A stretch of DNA of 38,902 nt from JBLHOS01 sp047623825 (GTDB lineage Bacteria; Pseudomonadota; Alphaproteobacteria; Rhodobacterales; Rhodobacteraceae), in assembly GCA_047623825.1 (NCBI GenBank), contig JBLHOS010000018.1, positions 1 through 38,902 on the forward strand, in the 5' to 3' direction. The notes beneath the pieces were generated by a model. It searched no databases and was not told the DNA's origin. It was given only the letters and a program-made list of their open reading frames with translations. Positions 24,988-34,612 of the stretch are shown one piece after another (position 1 is the first letter of the stretch; the number at the start of each line of letters is the position of its first letter). The position numbers were made by a program, and so were the translations under genes.

Positions 24988-26271
24988 ATGCCGTCGATTG
25001 AGAACCATCCACTGCGATATGCCCTGACGAATGAGCTGCACGCACGGCCATTTCCATCAACATCGCCCCCTGCACAGGCCGCGTTCCTGGCGTTTAAAAT
25101 GACTGATGATGCCGCCAAACAAGATAGGGACCGCAACCGGGCCTGTTTGTTGGCGCTGCTTGACCGGTTCGGGTCACAACATCCCACGCCCGACGCCACC
25201 CATTTTTTTGGTAGGCTTGGAAAGCATCAGTTGAAATGGGAACAACATACCGAATTTGTGACCTATACGATCTTTACTGACAGCGTCAGTGACCGCGCCT
25301 TTGACCCTTCGTTGTGGGAAGTTTTTCCCGACGATTGGCTGGCAGAGGTCCCCGGCGTTTGCATCACCTCGGCCCATCTCAGGATTGTCCAAAAGACACA
25401 GACCGAAGCAGAGATTTGCGCAGCAATCGATGAATGGTTTGTTCCCGAAAGCCTTGCCGCAAGCACTGTGCTGGACCAGAGCGCGATTATTGCGGGCGAC
25501 TTTCGTATCGATGCCAGCGGCCATATGCGATTCGCGATCTTTGCTGACCCCGCTACTGGGCCACGCCGCGTCGGGCGCATCGTTCAGCGCGTTTGCGAGA
25601 TTGAGACCTACAAAGCGATGTCGATGCTTGGCCTGCCCTGCGCACAGAAATTATCACGCCGAATGGGCCCGCTTGACGAGGGCATGTCCAAGCTCGTCGA
25701 TGATATGACAGGCGATCTGGGCAGCCCCGATGAGACGCTCAGCCAGCTTTTGAGCATCGCGGCGGATCTGGAAAATTTGATGGCGCAATCAAGCTTCCGC
25801 TTTGGGGCAACGGGCGCATATGAGGCGATCGTCAATCAACGTATCTCAGTGATGCGCGAAGAACGCTACGAAGGGCGCCAGACGTTTTCAGAATTCATGA
25901 TGCGCCGGTTTGACCCGGCCATGCGCACGGTCAATTCAACGGAGCGCAGGCTGCAATCCCTGACCGACCGCGCATTGCGCGCCGGCAATTTGCTGCGGAC
26001 GCGGGTCGATGTTGAACGCTCCGCACAAAATCAGGACTTACTAGAAAGCATGGACCAACGCGCCGCCTTGCAACTGCGCCTGCAAAAAACAGTCGAAGGG
26101 TTGTCCGTTGTGGCGATCAGTTACTATGCAGTCAATCTGATGGTCTATCTTGCAGCCCCCCTAGCCGAGCAAACGGGCCTTGGTAAAACATGGCTAACCG
26201 GCATGGTGGTGTTGCCGGTCGTCGCATTGGTTTGGTGGACAGTACGCCGCATCCGCAGCGCAGTGGACTAA
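24988..26271 (+). CDS. DUF3422 family membrane protein
   Basis: The 427-residue protein belongs to DUF3422, recognised from the N-terminal HPLRYALTNELHARPFP and the following FFGRLGKHQLKWEQHTEFVTYTIF region, which runs about residues 74-95. The long middle is alpha-helical and probably coiled-coil. Two hydrophobic segments lie near the C-terminus (about 365-385 and 395-415), suggesting a cytoplasmic domain anchored by a hairpin. AAGAGG lies upstream of the ATG. Its stop overlaps the convergent acyl-CoA synthetase stop by 4 bases. No function is established for the family. Confidence 0.85.
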   Translation: MPSIENHPLRYALTNELHARPFPSTSPPAQAAFLAFKMTDDAAKQDRDRNRACLLALLDRFGSQHPTPDATHFFGRLGKHQLKWEQHTEFVTYTIFTDSVSDRAFDPSLWEVFPDDWLAEVPGVCITSAHLRIVQKTQTEAEICAAIDEWFVPESLAASTVLDQSAIIAGDFRIDASGHMRFAIFADPATGPRRVGRIVQRVCEIETYKAMSMLGLPCAQKLSRRMGPLDEGMSKLVDDMTGDLGSPDETLSQLLSIAADLENLMAQSSFRFGATGAYEAIVNQRISVMREERYEGRQTFSEFMMRRFDPAMRTVNSTERRLQSLTDRALRAGNLLRTRVDVERSAQNQDLLESMDQRAALQLRLQKTVEGLSVVAISYYAVNLMVYLAAPLAEQTGLGKTWLTGMVVLPVVALVWWTVRRIRSAVD

Positions 26272-27881
26272 CCGCCCCGCAAGGCCCGTCGCATGACCTT
26301 GCCTGTTGCCGTCATCGGCAAAGCCTCAGCCAGAACAAAACGGCGGGGCACCAGATGCGCAGAGACGCGGGTTCTGACCAGTGTTTTCAGCACCGCCTCA
26401 AGCCCGTCCCAACTGGCACCCTGGCGCAGAACAATATGGGCCACGATGCGTTCAGTTCGGATCGGATCGGGTTCGCCTACAACTGCCGCCAATAAGACGT
26501 CAGCATGGCTCATCAACGCGGCTTCGATCTCAACCGGGCCAATGCGGTATCCAGCTGAGGTAATCACATCATCGTCGCGGCCATGAAAGATCAGTTGATT
26601 ATCTGGGCCGCGTGTCGCCAAATCACCGGTCAACAGCCAATCACCGCGAAACTTGGCCTGCGTCTCAGCGGGCTTGTTCCAATAACGCAAGAACATCACA
26701 GGGTCGGGCGCGCGGACGCAAACCTCACCGACCGCACCGATGCCGACCTCGCAGCCCTGCCCATCCAGTAACGCCACATCATGACCGGGCACCGGCAGAC
26801 CCATGGCACCCGGCACACGGGTCATTGGCCCAGCACAGGATGCGACGACCAAATTCGCCTCAGTCTGGCCGTAGAATTCGTTGATCTCAGCGCCCAGCAC
26901 ATTGCGGCCCCAGTCCAACAGATCGCCACCCAGACTTTCGCCACCCGACCCGATTGCACGCAGCCGCATTCCGTTTGGCACCGGGCTTTGTCGCATCAAA
27001 CGTAATGCTGTGGGCGGCAGAAATGCGTTTGTGACCCCCTCGGCTTGCATCAAATCAAACGCAGCTTCCGGCTCAAACTTGAGAAATCGGTGTGAGATCA
27101 GCGGCACACCGTAGTAAAGACAGGGCAGCGCCATATCCATCAGCCCGCCGATCCATGCCCAATCTGCGGGCGTCCAACCGACATCGCCCAGGCGTGGAAA
27201 ACCACCCTGGCTCAATTCAATACACGGCAAATGGCCCATCAGAAACCGATGCGCATGAAGCGCGCCTTTTGGCTCACCTGTGGTGCCAGAGGTGTAGATC
27301 AAAACAGCCGGGTCCTCAGCATTTGTCTGAACTGGGACGAACCTCTGCGCCGGCTCCTCAATCATCGCCTGAAAGCGCAGGATTGGTGGTTTGGCATCCC
27401 CGACACAAATGATCAGCGCCAATTCCGGAAGGTCATCGCGGATCGCCAGAATTCGCTCCAACGTCTGGGCGTCCGTCACCACAACCTTGGCACCGCTATC
27501 GGCCAGTCGGTAGCGCAGCGCGTCTTGGCCAAAAAGGGTGAACAGGGGCAATGCGATCGCCGCAAGCTTGTAGGCTGCAAAATGGGTGATCAAGGCTGCA
27601 GGATGCTGTGGCAGCAAAACCGCAACCCGGTCCCCACGCCCGACGCCCCGGGCGCGAAGCCCCGCGGCCAAGCTATCGGACGCACGTTTAAGCTGGCGAT
27701 AGCTCCAGACTTGTCGCCCGCCATCGCCGCGATGGATCACGGCTATTTTATCCGGCGTCTTTGCCGCCCAGCTATCACAGCACAGCCAACCAAGGTTCAT
27801 CTGTTCGGGAATATCCCATTGAAACCCAGCACGCAGGGTCGCCCATGGCATCTCAGTCTGCAAAAGGCGTCGGTTATTCAT
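26268..27881 (-). CDS. acyl-CoA synthetase (AMP-forming)
   Basis: The 537-residue ANL-superfamily enzyme has the phosphate-binding loop LIYTSGTTGEPKGALHAHR (about 170-188), the adenine-site NEFYGQTE, the GDLATR motif in DWLLTGDLATR and the C-terminal lysine in PMTATGKVMRR. It activates a carboxylic acid with ATP and CoA. Its closest resemblance is to medium-chain or acetoacetate-type synthetases, and the acyl chain is not determined. The ATG at 27879-27881 is 4 bases after the lipoprotein stop, so the two are co-transcribed. A TTG six codons upstream lies inside the lipoprotein gene and is less likely. Confidence 0.87.
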   Translation of the reverse strand: MNNRRLLQTEMPWATLRAGFQWDIPEQMNLGWLCCDSWAAKTPDKIAVIHRGDGGRQVWSYRQLKRASDSLAAGLRARGVGRGDRVAVLLPQHPAALITHFAAYKLAAIALPLFTLFGQDALRYRLADSGAKVVVTDAQTLERILAIRDDLPELALIICVGDAKPPILRFQAMIEEPAQRFVPVQTNAEDPAVLIYTSGTTGEPKGALHAHRFLMGHLPCIELSQGGFPRLGDVGWTPADWAWIGGLMDMALPCLYYGVPLISHRFLKFEPEAAFDLMQAEGVTNAFLPPTALRLMRQSPVPNGMRLRAIGSGGESLGGDLLDWGRNVLGAEINEFYGQTEANLVVASCAGPMTRVPGAMGLPVPGHDVALLDGQGCEVGIGAVGEVCVRAPDPVMFLRYWNKPAETQAKFRGDWLLTGDLATRGPDNQLIFHGRDDDVITSAGYRIGPVEIEAALMSHADVLLAAVVGEPDPIRTERIVAHIVLRQGASWDGLEAVLKTLVRTRVSAHLVPRRFVLAEALPMTATGKVMRRALRGG

Positions 27882-27885
27882 TGGG

Positions 27886-28329
27886 TCAAGGGTCCGCAAT
27901 CACGGTCAGGTTCGCCAGATCCGTCAGCTGCAACTGCAACGCTTGCATCGCAGCAAGTGAGATCCGGCTGCCAGATCCCGGCTCTCCACGTGTTGGGATC
28001 AGCGTCACATCGATCGACGCGCCACCGCCTAAGGTTATTTGGCCCTCTCGCTGAACGCGCACCAAAGGTGTCTTCAGCCAAAGACCGGGCCGCGTCGGGT
28101 CCCCAAGTGTGGCAACGGTTTGACCAAGCGGGCCCGATGCGCGGGGTGGTTCGGCCTCTGCCTCAAGATTGGCGACGCGGTCAATGACGCCGTCCGCAAC
28201 TAGGGGAGGCACGTCCTCCGGCGCCGGCTCAGTACGTCCGAAACCAGCCAAATTATCTAGTCCACCCGCACATGCCGACAGGCAAAGCAGGAGACAGGCA
28301 ACTATTGAACGTGACAAAGATATTCTCAT
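27886..28329 (-). CDS. small lipoprotein of unknown function
   Basis: From the ATG at 28327-28329 the protein has 147 residues and a clear lipoprotein signal: MRISLSRS, a hydrophobic stretch, then the lipobox LSAC with Cys at about 20. Lipidation and outer- or inner-membrane anchoring are predicted. The mature part contains TRPGLWLKTPLV and GSGSRISLAAMQAL, which I recognise as conserved in short lipoproteins of Rhodobacterales, although no function is known. It precedes the acyl-CoA synthetase on the same strand with a 4-base gap and is divergent from moaA. Confidence 0.75.
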   Translation of the reverse strand: MRISLSRSIVACLLLCLSACAGGLDNLAGFGRTEPAPEDVPPLVADGVIDRVANLEAEAEPPRASGPLGQTVATLGDPTRPGLWLKTPLVRVQREGQITLGGGASIDVTLIPTRGEPGSGSRISLAAMQALQLQLTDLANLTVIADP

Positions 28330-28403
28330 GTCTGAAACTCTAAGACCAAAACGTAACTTCATCAACGCTTGCTACCTGATCTCGCTATGTTAGCTATGTA
28401 GTT

Positions 28404-29414
28404 ATGAATATGACCGCACCCTTGATCGACCCATTCGCCCGTACAATCGACTACTTGCGCGTTTCCGTCACGGATCGCTGCGACTTTCGCTGCGTCTATT
28501 GCATGTCGGAAAACATGACCTTCTTGCCAAAGAAGGAGCTTTTGACCTTGGAAGAGTTGGACCGCATGTGTTCCACGTTCGTGCGTATGGGCGTTAAAAA
28601 ACTGCGGATTACAGGCGGTGAACCGTTGGTACGGCGTGATATCATGACATTCTTCCAATCAATGTCGCGGCATCTGGACAGTGGTGATCTGGCAGAGCTG
28701 ACATTGACCACGAATGGCAGCCAGTTGGCCCGATTTGCCGATGATCTCTATGCGGCGGGCGTTCGGCGAATTAACGTGTCTTTGGACACGCTGGATGAGA
28801 AAAAATTTGCCGACATCACGCGTTGGGGGCGGTTGCCTCAGGTCCTCATGGGGATCGACGCTGCATTGGCCGTGGGCCTGCGGGTCAAAATCAACGCGGT
28901 CGCGCTGAAAGATTTCAATGAGGATGAGCTGTTCACATTGGCTGAGTGGTGTGGCGACCGGGACATGGACCTGACCTTTATCGAGGTCATGCCAATGGGG
29001 GATCTGGGCAATGAGGATCGGCTAAGCCAATATTGGGCGCTGACCGATCTGCGCGCGCGGCTGGCTGAGCGGTATACCCTGATTGATCTGGATGAGCGTA
29101 CCGGCGGGCCCGCGCGATATGTGCAACTGCAAGAAACGGGTCAGAAAATTGGCTTTATCACGCCTCTGACCCATAATTTCTGCGAAAGCTGTAATCGCGT
29201 CCGGCTGACCTGCACCGGTGAGTTGTATATGTGCCTTGGCCAGGAAGACATGGCAGACCTGCGCGCACCATTGCGGGCATCTGAAACCGATGATGCGTTA
29301 CAGATCGCCATCCGGGAAGCCATTGAACGAAAACCCAAAGGCCATGATTTTGACTATTCACGACAAAAATTGGACGGTCAGGTTTCGCGCCACATGAGCC
29401 ATACGGGCGGTTAA
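28404..29414 (+). CDS. moaA: GTP 3',8-cyclase (molybdenum cofactor biosynthesis protein A)
   Basis: The 336-residue radical-SAM enzyme has the SAM cluster motif CDFRCVYC (C26, C30, C33), the GGEPLVRRD SAM-binding segment and a C-terminal second cluster at C260, C263 and C277. It ends in the Gly-Gly tail required for activity (SHTGG). It makes 3',8-cyclo-GTP, the first intermediate of molybdopterin. An ATG two codons downstream is an alternative start. Other moa genes are not adjacent. The gene is divergent from the lipoprotein gene, and the space between them is only 74 bases. Confidence 0.95.
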   Translation: MNMTAPLIDPFARTIDYLRVSVTDRCDFRCVYCMSENMTFLPKKELLTLEELDRMCSTFVRMGVKKLRITGGEPLVRRDIMTFFQSMSRHLDSGDLAELTLTTNGSQLARFADDLYAAGVRRINVSLDTLDEKKFADITRWGRLPQVLMGIDAALAVGLRVKINAVALKDFNEDELFTLAEWCGDRDMDLTFIEVMPMGDLGNEDRLSQYWALTDLRARLAERYTLIDLDERTGGPARYVQLQETGQKIGFITPLTHNFCESCNRVRLTCTGELYMCLGQEDMADLRAPLRASETDDALQIAIREAIERKPKGHDFDYSRQKLDGQVSRHMSHTGG

Positions 29415-30003
29415 CCCCAAAATCAGCACCTTGTCAGTGGCGACATCTGGGTGGGTATTTCGATAACCCACAGAGCAAGATCTGAAGTGCGCCGATGATG
29501 CGAATTTCGCTTTCTGCAGAGGTACCATTGCCGCGCCTGCGTCACACATCTGTGCACCTGCATGGTGAATGGGGCCGATTGCAGCGTGACAATATCGTGC
29601 TTTGCAGCACCACCTTCACGCAGTGACCTGAACCACCCCTAAATGGCCGCTCTGACGCGGTCATATGTCCGAGAGCCACCCAATCAATTTCGAGAACGCC
29701 ATGCCCGATCTCAAGATGATACTTATGCTGGCGGTTTAGCACCGGCATGCCCGTAAGCTAGCATGTTGCCATCGCTGGATTCGAGCACCCACTCAGCAAA
29801 CGGCGACAAAACCATAGACTTAAATCGGGCGTCACCGAAGATCGCAGACCCGGCCAAATTGGTCAGTGACCCTGACTTCAGCGGCCCCAAAGTCTTTGCT
29901 TGTTGGAATTTCAAATATGTCTTGGCAAATTGTAGAGGTCGCAAGCACCAGAATGGCGCCTGCAACCCAAGTCTTTGCCCGCGCTTGGAACGTCTGTCCC
30001 GCT
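29415..30003. other. 589-base stretch without a recognisable gene
   Basis: Between moaA and the convergent-side M20 gene I find no frame with a convincing start, ribosome site and family resemblance, and no tRNA. A weak hairpin, GTGGGT (29451-29456) with ACCCAC (29466-29471), follows moaA without a T-run. On the minus strand between 29723 and 30000 two short frames read like parts of a real protein (for example TFQARAKTWVAGAILVLATS and SPFAEWVLESSDG), but they are in different frames. They could be a decayed gene, or chance. Confidence 0.5.
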
Positions 30004-31167
30004 TTAAGCTGCGGGCATCCTCCGCTCAACAATTTCAGCCCACCATGAACATCCCGCCGGGATCACATCATCGTCAAAGTTGTATTTAGGATGGTGGACG
30101 CCTGCAGTGTCACCGTTGCCCACGACGATGTAGGCCCCGGGACGCGCGTTCAACATGAATGCGAAGTCTTCGCCGCCCATAACCAGCGGCGCATCACCAC
30201 AGCTCCCTGAGACAGCTGTTGCCACTTCTGCTGCAAACTCAGTTTGCTCTTCGGAATTGACCATCACAGGATATCCGCGGACAAAGTTCACCTCGGCACT
30301 GCCGCCGTAAGCCTGCGCGGTCAGGGTGACCAAGGCTTTCAACCGCTCCTCGGCCATGTCCTGAACGGCCCCATCCAACGTCCTTACGGTCCCCTTTAGA
30401 TAAACGGTTTCTGGGATCACGTTGAACGCCTTACTTTCAGTCTCAAAGCTGGTGACCGAAACTACAAGTTGTTTCACCGGATCCACGTTGCGGCTGGCAA
30501 TACTTTGCAGGGCAAGCACGATATGCGACGCAACAACGGTTGTATCGACGGTCTCTTGCGGTTTTGCGGCATGGCCACCACGCCCTGTAACCGTGATGTC
30601 AAACTGATCGGCTGCCGCAAAGAACGGACCGGGCCGGATCGCAAATTGGCCAACCGGCATACCGGGCCAATTGTGCATTCCGTAAACTTCCTGAATGCCA
30701 AACTGCTCCATCATGCCGTCATCGACCATCTCTTTACCGCCGCCGCCGCCTTCTTCGGCGGGCTGGAAGATAACTGCGACCGTACCGTCAAAATTGCGTG
30801 TTTCAGACAGGTACTTTGCTGCACCCAGCAACATCGCGGTGTGACCATCATGGCCGCAAGCGTGCATCGCCCCATCAGTCTTGGATGCATACTCTAGACC
30901 CGTCGCCTCAAAAATCGGCAGCGCGTCCATATCAGCCCGCAGGCCAATGACCTTGCCTGAGGTATTCTGTTTGCCCTTGATGATCCCAACGACCCCTGTC
31001 CGGCCAAGGCCAGTGACAATCTCATCGCAACCAAACTCTTTCAACTTGTCGGCGACCAGCGCCGAGGTGCGGTGGGTTTCAAACAAGATCTCGGGGTGCG
31101 CGTGTAAATCGCGACGCCATTCGGTGATCTCCGGCAGCAATTCAGCAAATCGGTTTTTAACTGGCAT
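30004..31167 (-). CDS. M20-family amidohydrolase (hippurate hydrolase / N-acyl amino acid amidohydrolase type)
   Basis: The 387-residue metal-dependent hydrolase is of peptidase family M20, subfamily M20D. Motifs are GLRADMDALPI (about 75-85), MHACGHDGHTAML with the metal-binding Cys and His residues (about 101-113), FQPAEEGGGGG with the catalytic Glu, GMHNWPG, and MGGEDFAFML near the C-terminus. No signal peptide is present, so it acts in the cytoplasm. It should release free amino acids from N-acyl or aromatic-acyl conjugates. It follows the argE-like gene by 5 bases and lies near a peptide transporter, suggesting it processes imported compounds. Confidence 0.87.
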   Translation of the reverse strand: MPVKNRFAELLPEITEWRRDLHAHPEILFETHRTSALVADKLKEFGCDEIVTGLGRTGVVGIIKGKQNTSGKVIGLRADMDALPIFEATGLEYASKTDGAMHACGHDGHTAMLLGAAKYLSETRNFDGTVAVIFQPAEEGGGGGKEMVDDGMMEQFGIQEVYGMHNWPGMPVGQFAIRPGPFFAAADQFDITVTGRGGHAAKPQETVDTTVVASHIVLALQSIASRNVDPVKQLVVSVTSFETESKAFNVIPETVYLKGTVRTLDGAVQDMAEERLKALVTLTAQAYGGSAEVNFVRGYPVMVNSEEQTEFAAEVATAVSGSCGDAPLVMGGEDFAFMLNARPGAYIVVGNGDTAGVHHPKYNFDDDVIPAGCSWWAEIVERRMPAA

Positions 31168-31172
31168 GGTCT

Positions 31173-32333
31173 TTACTCCTGCGAAAGGTGATCGAGCAGG
31201 CGATGCATAAAGTCTTCACCTGCAGCAAACTGTTCTAACGTAATAAATTCATTAGCTTGATGAGCCTGTTCGATGTTTCCAGGGCCACAAACAACGGCAG
31301 AATATCCGCCTTCTTGAAACTGGCCCGCTTCGGTTCCAAAGCTGACGACATGGGTGCCGTTATCCCCGGTAAAGCGTCGGCTCAGTGCCTCGGCCGCGCC
31401 ATCGACCTCTGGCTTCAGGCCCGGCACATCCCATCTTGGCAGCGCCTCGATAAAACTAGACGGCTGGACCGTTTGCATATCAGCCTGAACCTTCGCAACT
31501 TCTTGCAAATAGCGGTCGCCCCATTGCTCTGTCGTCTCGCCGGGCACGCACCGAAAGGACATGACAAAGCGGCAGTCTTTGGCCGTGATGTTGTGGGCGG
31601 TCCCACCCTCAATCATGCCGACATGGGCGGTTGTGTACGGCGGATTAAACAGGCTGGCGGGGTCCGCGTTGGCCTTGTTCTCGGCATTTACCCGATTGGC
31701 CCATTCGATCAGGCGCGCACCCTCCATGATGGCCGATACACCTTGATCCATCAGCGAGCTGTGAATTTCAAAACCGCGTAGATGCGTGTCAAACCCAAGA
31801 CCGCCTTTGTGACCCGTAACGCTGCGCATTTCAGTCGGCTCACCAATAATCGCGATCGCCGCTTTTGGAATGCGGCCGATCATATGCTTAATCATTGGGG
31901 GCGCGCCGGTGCAGCCAATTTCTTCATCGCGCGACAGGCAGATCTGCAGCGGTTTTTTCAAGCGACCCGCGACGGCCAAAGGCACCAACGACAAAGCCAA
32001 AGCATCAAAGCCTTTCATGTCGCACGTGCCCCGACCGTATAACTTGCCATCTTTTTCGGTCACAACGAATGGGTCTGTATCCCAAGCCTGACCATCGACT
32101 GGTACGACATCAGTGTGACCCGACAAAATGATGCCGCCGTCGACCTCTGGCCCAATATGAGCATAAATGCTCGCCTTGGTCCCTTCTTCATTATAGTCGC
32201 GGTAGCTTTTGACACCAAATGAGGCGAGGTATTCCTCGACCCAATCAACCAATTCCAGATTGCTGTCACGACTCACTGTCGGAAAAGATACAAGTTTCTC
32301 AAGGATTTCCCGAGGCGAAAGGGAGTTCGGCAT
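31173..32333 (-). CDS. argE: acetylornithine deacetylase-like M20 peptidase
   Basis: The 386-residue protein has the ArgE/DapE layout: LSGHTDVVPVDG (about 70-81, first metal ligands), GRGTCDMKGFDAL (bridging Asp), RDEEIGCTG (catalytic Glu and ligand), and a dimerisation domain before the C-terminal FGTEAGQFQEGG region. It would deacetylate N-acetylornithine or a similar N-acyl amino acid. In the catabolic context here, next to a second deacylase and divergent from a peptide transporter, the true substrate may be another N-acyl compound rather than the arginine-pathway intermediate. Confidence 0.82.
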   Translation of the reverse strand: MPNSLSPREILEKLVSFPTVSRDSNLELVDWVEEYLASFGVKSYRDYNEEGTKASIYAHIGPEVDGGIILSGHTDVVPVDGQAWDTDPFVVTEKDGKLYGRGTCDMKGFDALALSLVPLAVAGRLKKPLQICLSRDEEIGCTGAPPMIKHMIGRIPKAAIAIIGEPTEMRSVTGHKGGLGFDTHLRGFEIHSSLMDQGVSAIMEGARLIEWANRVNAENKANADPASLFNPPYTTAHVGMIEGGTAHNITAKDCRFVMSFRCVPGETTEQWGDRYLQEVAKVQADMQTVQPSSFIEALPRWDVPGLKPEVDGAAEALSRRFTGDNGTHVVSFGTEAGQFQEGGYSAVVCGPGNIEQAHQANEFITLEQFAAGEDFMHRLLDHLSQE

Positions 32334-32556
32334 TGCAGCCTCCTATTATGTCCAAATCAGAAACTGTGCCTGTCTAACACCAAGGTCAAGCCCAGTTTTT
32401 TTTAGTTTTGCTTCTAGATTAAGCGTTTGCCCTTAGTTGTTGCATCATCGCCTGCAAACGGCTTGCGGGCTGCCCGATTCATGTTACCGTTACAGACTGC
32501 TTGAAGTCACTCAGTTAGAAGTGACATCGAATCTAATTGGTGAGGAGCGTCTGCCG

Positions 32557-33564
32557 ATGCCCGACGGGTGTGTGCCCTTAGTCCTTGATGTGAAGGACTT
32601 GAAAACTGTTTTCAAGACGCGGCGCGGAGAAGTGCACGCTGTCAACGACGTAAGCTTTCATCTGGAAGCTGGTGAGTTGTTGGGGGTTGTGGGCGAAAGC
32701 GGGTCAGGAAAATCGGTCACGATGATGTCGCTAATAGGCTTGCTTCCTTCGCCGCCAGCGGAGGTCCGCAACGGGCATGTCATGTTTGAAGGTCAGGACC
32801 TTTTGACGGCAACCGAAGATCAGTTACGCGCCGTTCGCGGTGCCCGAATCGGGTTCATTTTTCAGGATCCGATGACGTCATTAAACCCGGTATTCAGTAT
32901 CGGTTTTCAAATTTCTGAGCCGTTGCGCAAGCATATGGGCATGAACAAATCCACCGCGCGAAAGCGCACGATTGAGTTGTTGGATCTTGTCGGCATTCCA
33001 GATGCACAGCGACGCCTAAAGGACTATCCCCATCAATTTTCCGGCGGCATGCGCCAGCGCGTCATGATCGCAATCGCCTTGGCCTGTGATCCAAAGGTCC
33101 TAATTGCGGATGAACCTACAACAGCGCTGGACGTTACAATTCAGGCACAAATCATTGAGCTGGTTAAAGAGCTGCGCCAGAAACTTGGTATGGCGATTGT
33201 CTGGATCACTCATGATCTGGGCGTTATTGCGGGCATCGCTGATCGGGTGATGGTCATGTACGGCGGACAGGTGGTCGAACAGGGTCCGGTGCGCGAATTA
33301 TTTGCCAATCCGCAGCATCCCTATACCCGCGCATTGCTGGAAACGGTGCCAAGCGTCACTGGCATGCGGGCCGATCGATTGCGTGTGATCGAGGGGCAGC
33401 CTCCAATGCTAACCTCATCCCCACAATCATGCCCATTTCGCCCGCGCTGCATGAATGCATTCGACCGTTGCGCGCGCGAAAACCCAAAACGTGTTCCTGC
33501 CGGCCCGTCCCATGATGTTGCCTGCTTCTGGGATCCAATCACCGGAGAGCCGCGCAATGTTTGA
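32557..33564 (+). CDS. dppD: peptide ABC transporter ATP-binding protein (DppD/OppD type)
   Basis: The 335-residue ATPase has Walker A GESGSGKS (46-53), a Q-loop in FQDPMTSLNPV, the signature FSGGMRQRV, Walker B VLIADEPTTALD, and the oligopeptide-specific C-terminal extension with CPFRPRC and a further Cys. These extension cysteines are typical of DppD/OppD, where they can hold an iron-sulfur cluster. The ATG at 32557 has GAGGAG upstream. A TTG 40 codons earlier is in frame but adds non-homologous residues. Its stop overlaps the next ATG by 8 bases. Function: energises import of di- or oligopeptides with the partner ATPase. Confidence 0.88.
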   Translation: MPDGCVPLVLDVKDLKTVFKTRRGEVHAVNDVSFHLEAGELLGVVGESGSGKSVTMMSLIGLLPSPPAEVRNGHVMFEGQDLLTATEDQLRAVRGARIGFIFQDPMTSLNPVFSIGFQISEPLRKHMGMNKSTARKRTIELLDLVGIPDAQRRLKDYPHQFSGGMRQRVMIAIALACDPKVLIADEPTTALDVTIQAQIIELVKELRQKLGMAIVWITHDLGVIAGIADRVMVMYGGQVVEQGPVRELFANPQHPYTRALLETVPSVTGMRADRLRVIEGQPPMLTSSPQSCPFRPRCMNAFDRCARENPKRVPAGPSHDVACFWDPITGEPRNV

Positions 33565-34603
33565 TACCAGCTCGCAGAAAAAGCTTGTGCAGATCCGCGG
33601 TCTAAAAATGTATTTTCCGATTTATTCGGGGCTGTTGCGACGACATACCGGCGATGTAAAAGCCGTCGATGATGTCAGTTTTGAGATTTTTGAAGGGGAG
33701 ACTCTGGGTCTTGTCGGCGAAAGCGGTTGTGGAAAATCAACATGTGGTCGTGCGATCTTGCGGCTTTATGAGCCGACGGCAGGCTCAATAAAAATCGATG
33801 GCGAAGAGATTTCCAACGCTGGACCGCAACGATTGCGCCAAATGCGTCCCACCATGCAAATGGTCTTTCAGGACCCACAGGCCAGTCTGAACCCACGCAT
33901 GACAGTAGCTGCCATTATTGGTGAACCGCTAAGCGAGCATGAAAACGGAACCACCAAAGAGCGCAACGATCGCATCTATGAATTGATGGATGCCGTGGGA
34001 CTGAACCGCGACTTTGCCAACCGCTACCCGCATGAATTCTCTGGCGGTCAGCGCCAACGGATCGGCATCGCCCGCGCCTTGGCCCTAAACCCCAAATTTA
34101 TCGTCTGCGATGAGCCGATTGCAGCACTGGACGTCTCGATCCAGGCGCAGGTTGTCAATTTACTGGAAGACTTGCAGGAAAAACTGGGGCTGACCTATCT
34201 GTTCATCTCCCATGACCTTAGCATGGTGCGCCATATCGCAGACCGGGTCGCGGTCATGTACCTTGGTAAGATTGTTGAGTTGGCACCACGCGACGCGCTG
34301 TATGAGAACCCTCAACACCCTTATACCAAGGCGTTGCTATCCGCGGTCCCCGAGCCTGATCCGGCCAGCCATGACACGGCCAACCGCACCATTCTGCAAG
34401 GCGACGTGCCCAGCCCGTCGAACCCGCCGAAGGGCTGCAATTTCAACACACGCTGTCCTGTCGCGATGGAAATTTGTCGGCAGATTGACCCAACCATTCA
34501 AGAGGTAGCACCGGGACAGTTCGTGTCCTGCCACTTGTACAATAGCGATACGACCGCCAGCAAACTGGTGGCGTCTGAGGCACAACTAAAGCAGTCTAAC
34601 TAG
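33557..34603 (+). CDS. dppF: peptide ABC transporter ATP-binding protein (DppF/OppF type)
   Basis: The 348-residue ATPase has Walker A GESGCGKST (54-62), Q-loop FQDPQASLNPRM, signature FSGGQRQRIGIARAL, Walker B FIVCDEPIAALD and the C-terminal CNFNTRC oligopeptide extension. It pairs with the preceding protein to form the ATPase heterodimer. The ATG at 33557 overlaps the upstream stop by 8 bases, consistent with translational coupling. A longer frame from 33455 overlaps the upstream gene far more and lacks homology. A strong AGGAGAG ribosome site lies between its stop and the binding-protein gene. Confidence 0.88.
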   Translation: MFDTSSQKKLVQIRGLKMYFPIYSGLLRRHTGDVKAVDDVSFEIFEGETLGLVGESGCGKSTCGRAILRLYEPTAGSIKIDGEEISNAGPQRLRQMRPTMQMVFQDPQASLNPRMTVAAIIGEPLSEHENGTTKERNDRIYELMDAVGLNRDFANRYPHEFSGGQRQRIGIARALALNPKFIVCDEPIAALDVSIQAQVVNLLEDLQEKLGLTYLFISHDLSMVRHIADRVAVMYLGKIVELAPRDALYENPQHPYTKALLSAVPEPDPASHDTANRTILQGDVPSPSNPPKGCNFNTRCPVAMEICRQIDPTIQEVAPGQFVSCHLYNSDTTASKLVASEAQLKQSN

Positions 34604-34612
34604 GAGAGAGAC

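Noticed and set aside
27231..28187. A 318-residue open frame on the plus strand
   Set aside because: It lies antisense to the acyl-CoA synthetase and lipoprotein genes, both of which have strong motifs. Its composition is that of a shadow frame.
32437..32556. Upstream extension of DppD by 40 residues from a TTG
   Set aside because: Homology begins at the ATG at 32557, which has GAGGAG upstream. The extension covers the divergent promoter region.
33455..33556. Upstream extension of DppF overlapping dppD by about 110 bases
   Set aside because: The ATG at 33557 gives the usual 8-base coupled overlap and the family N-terminus. The extension has no homology.
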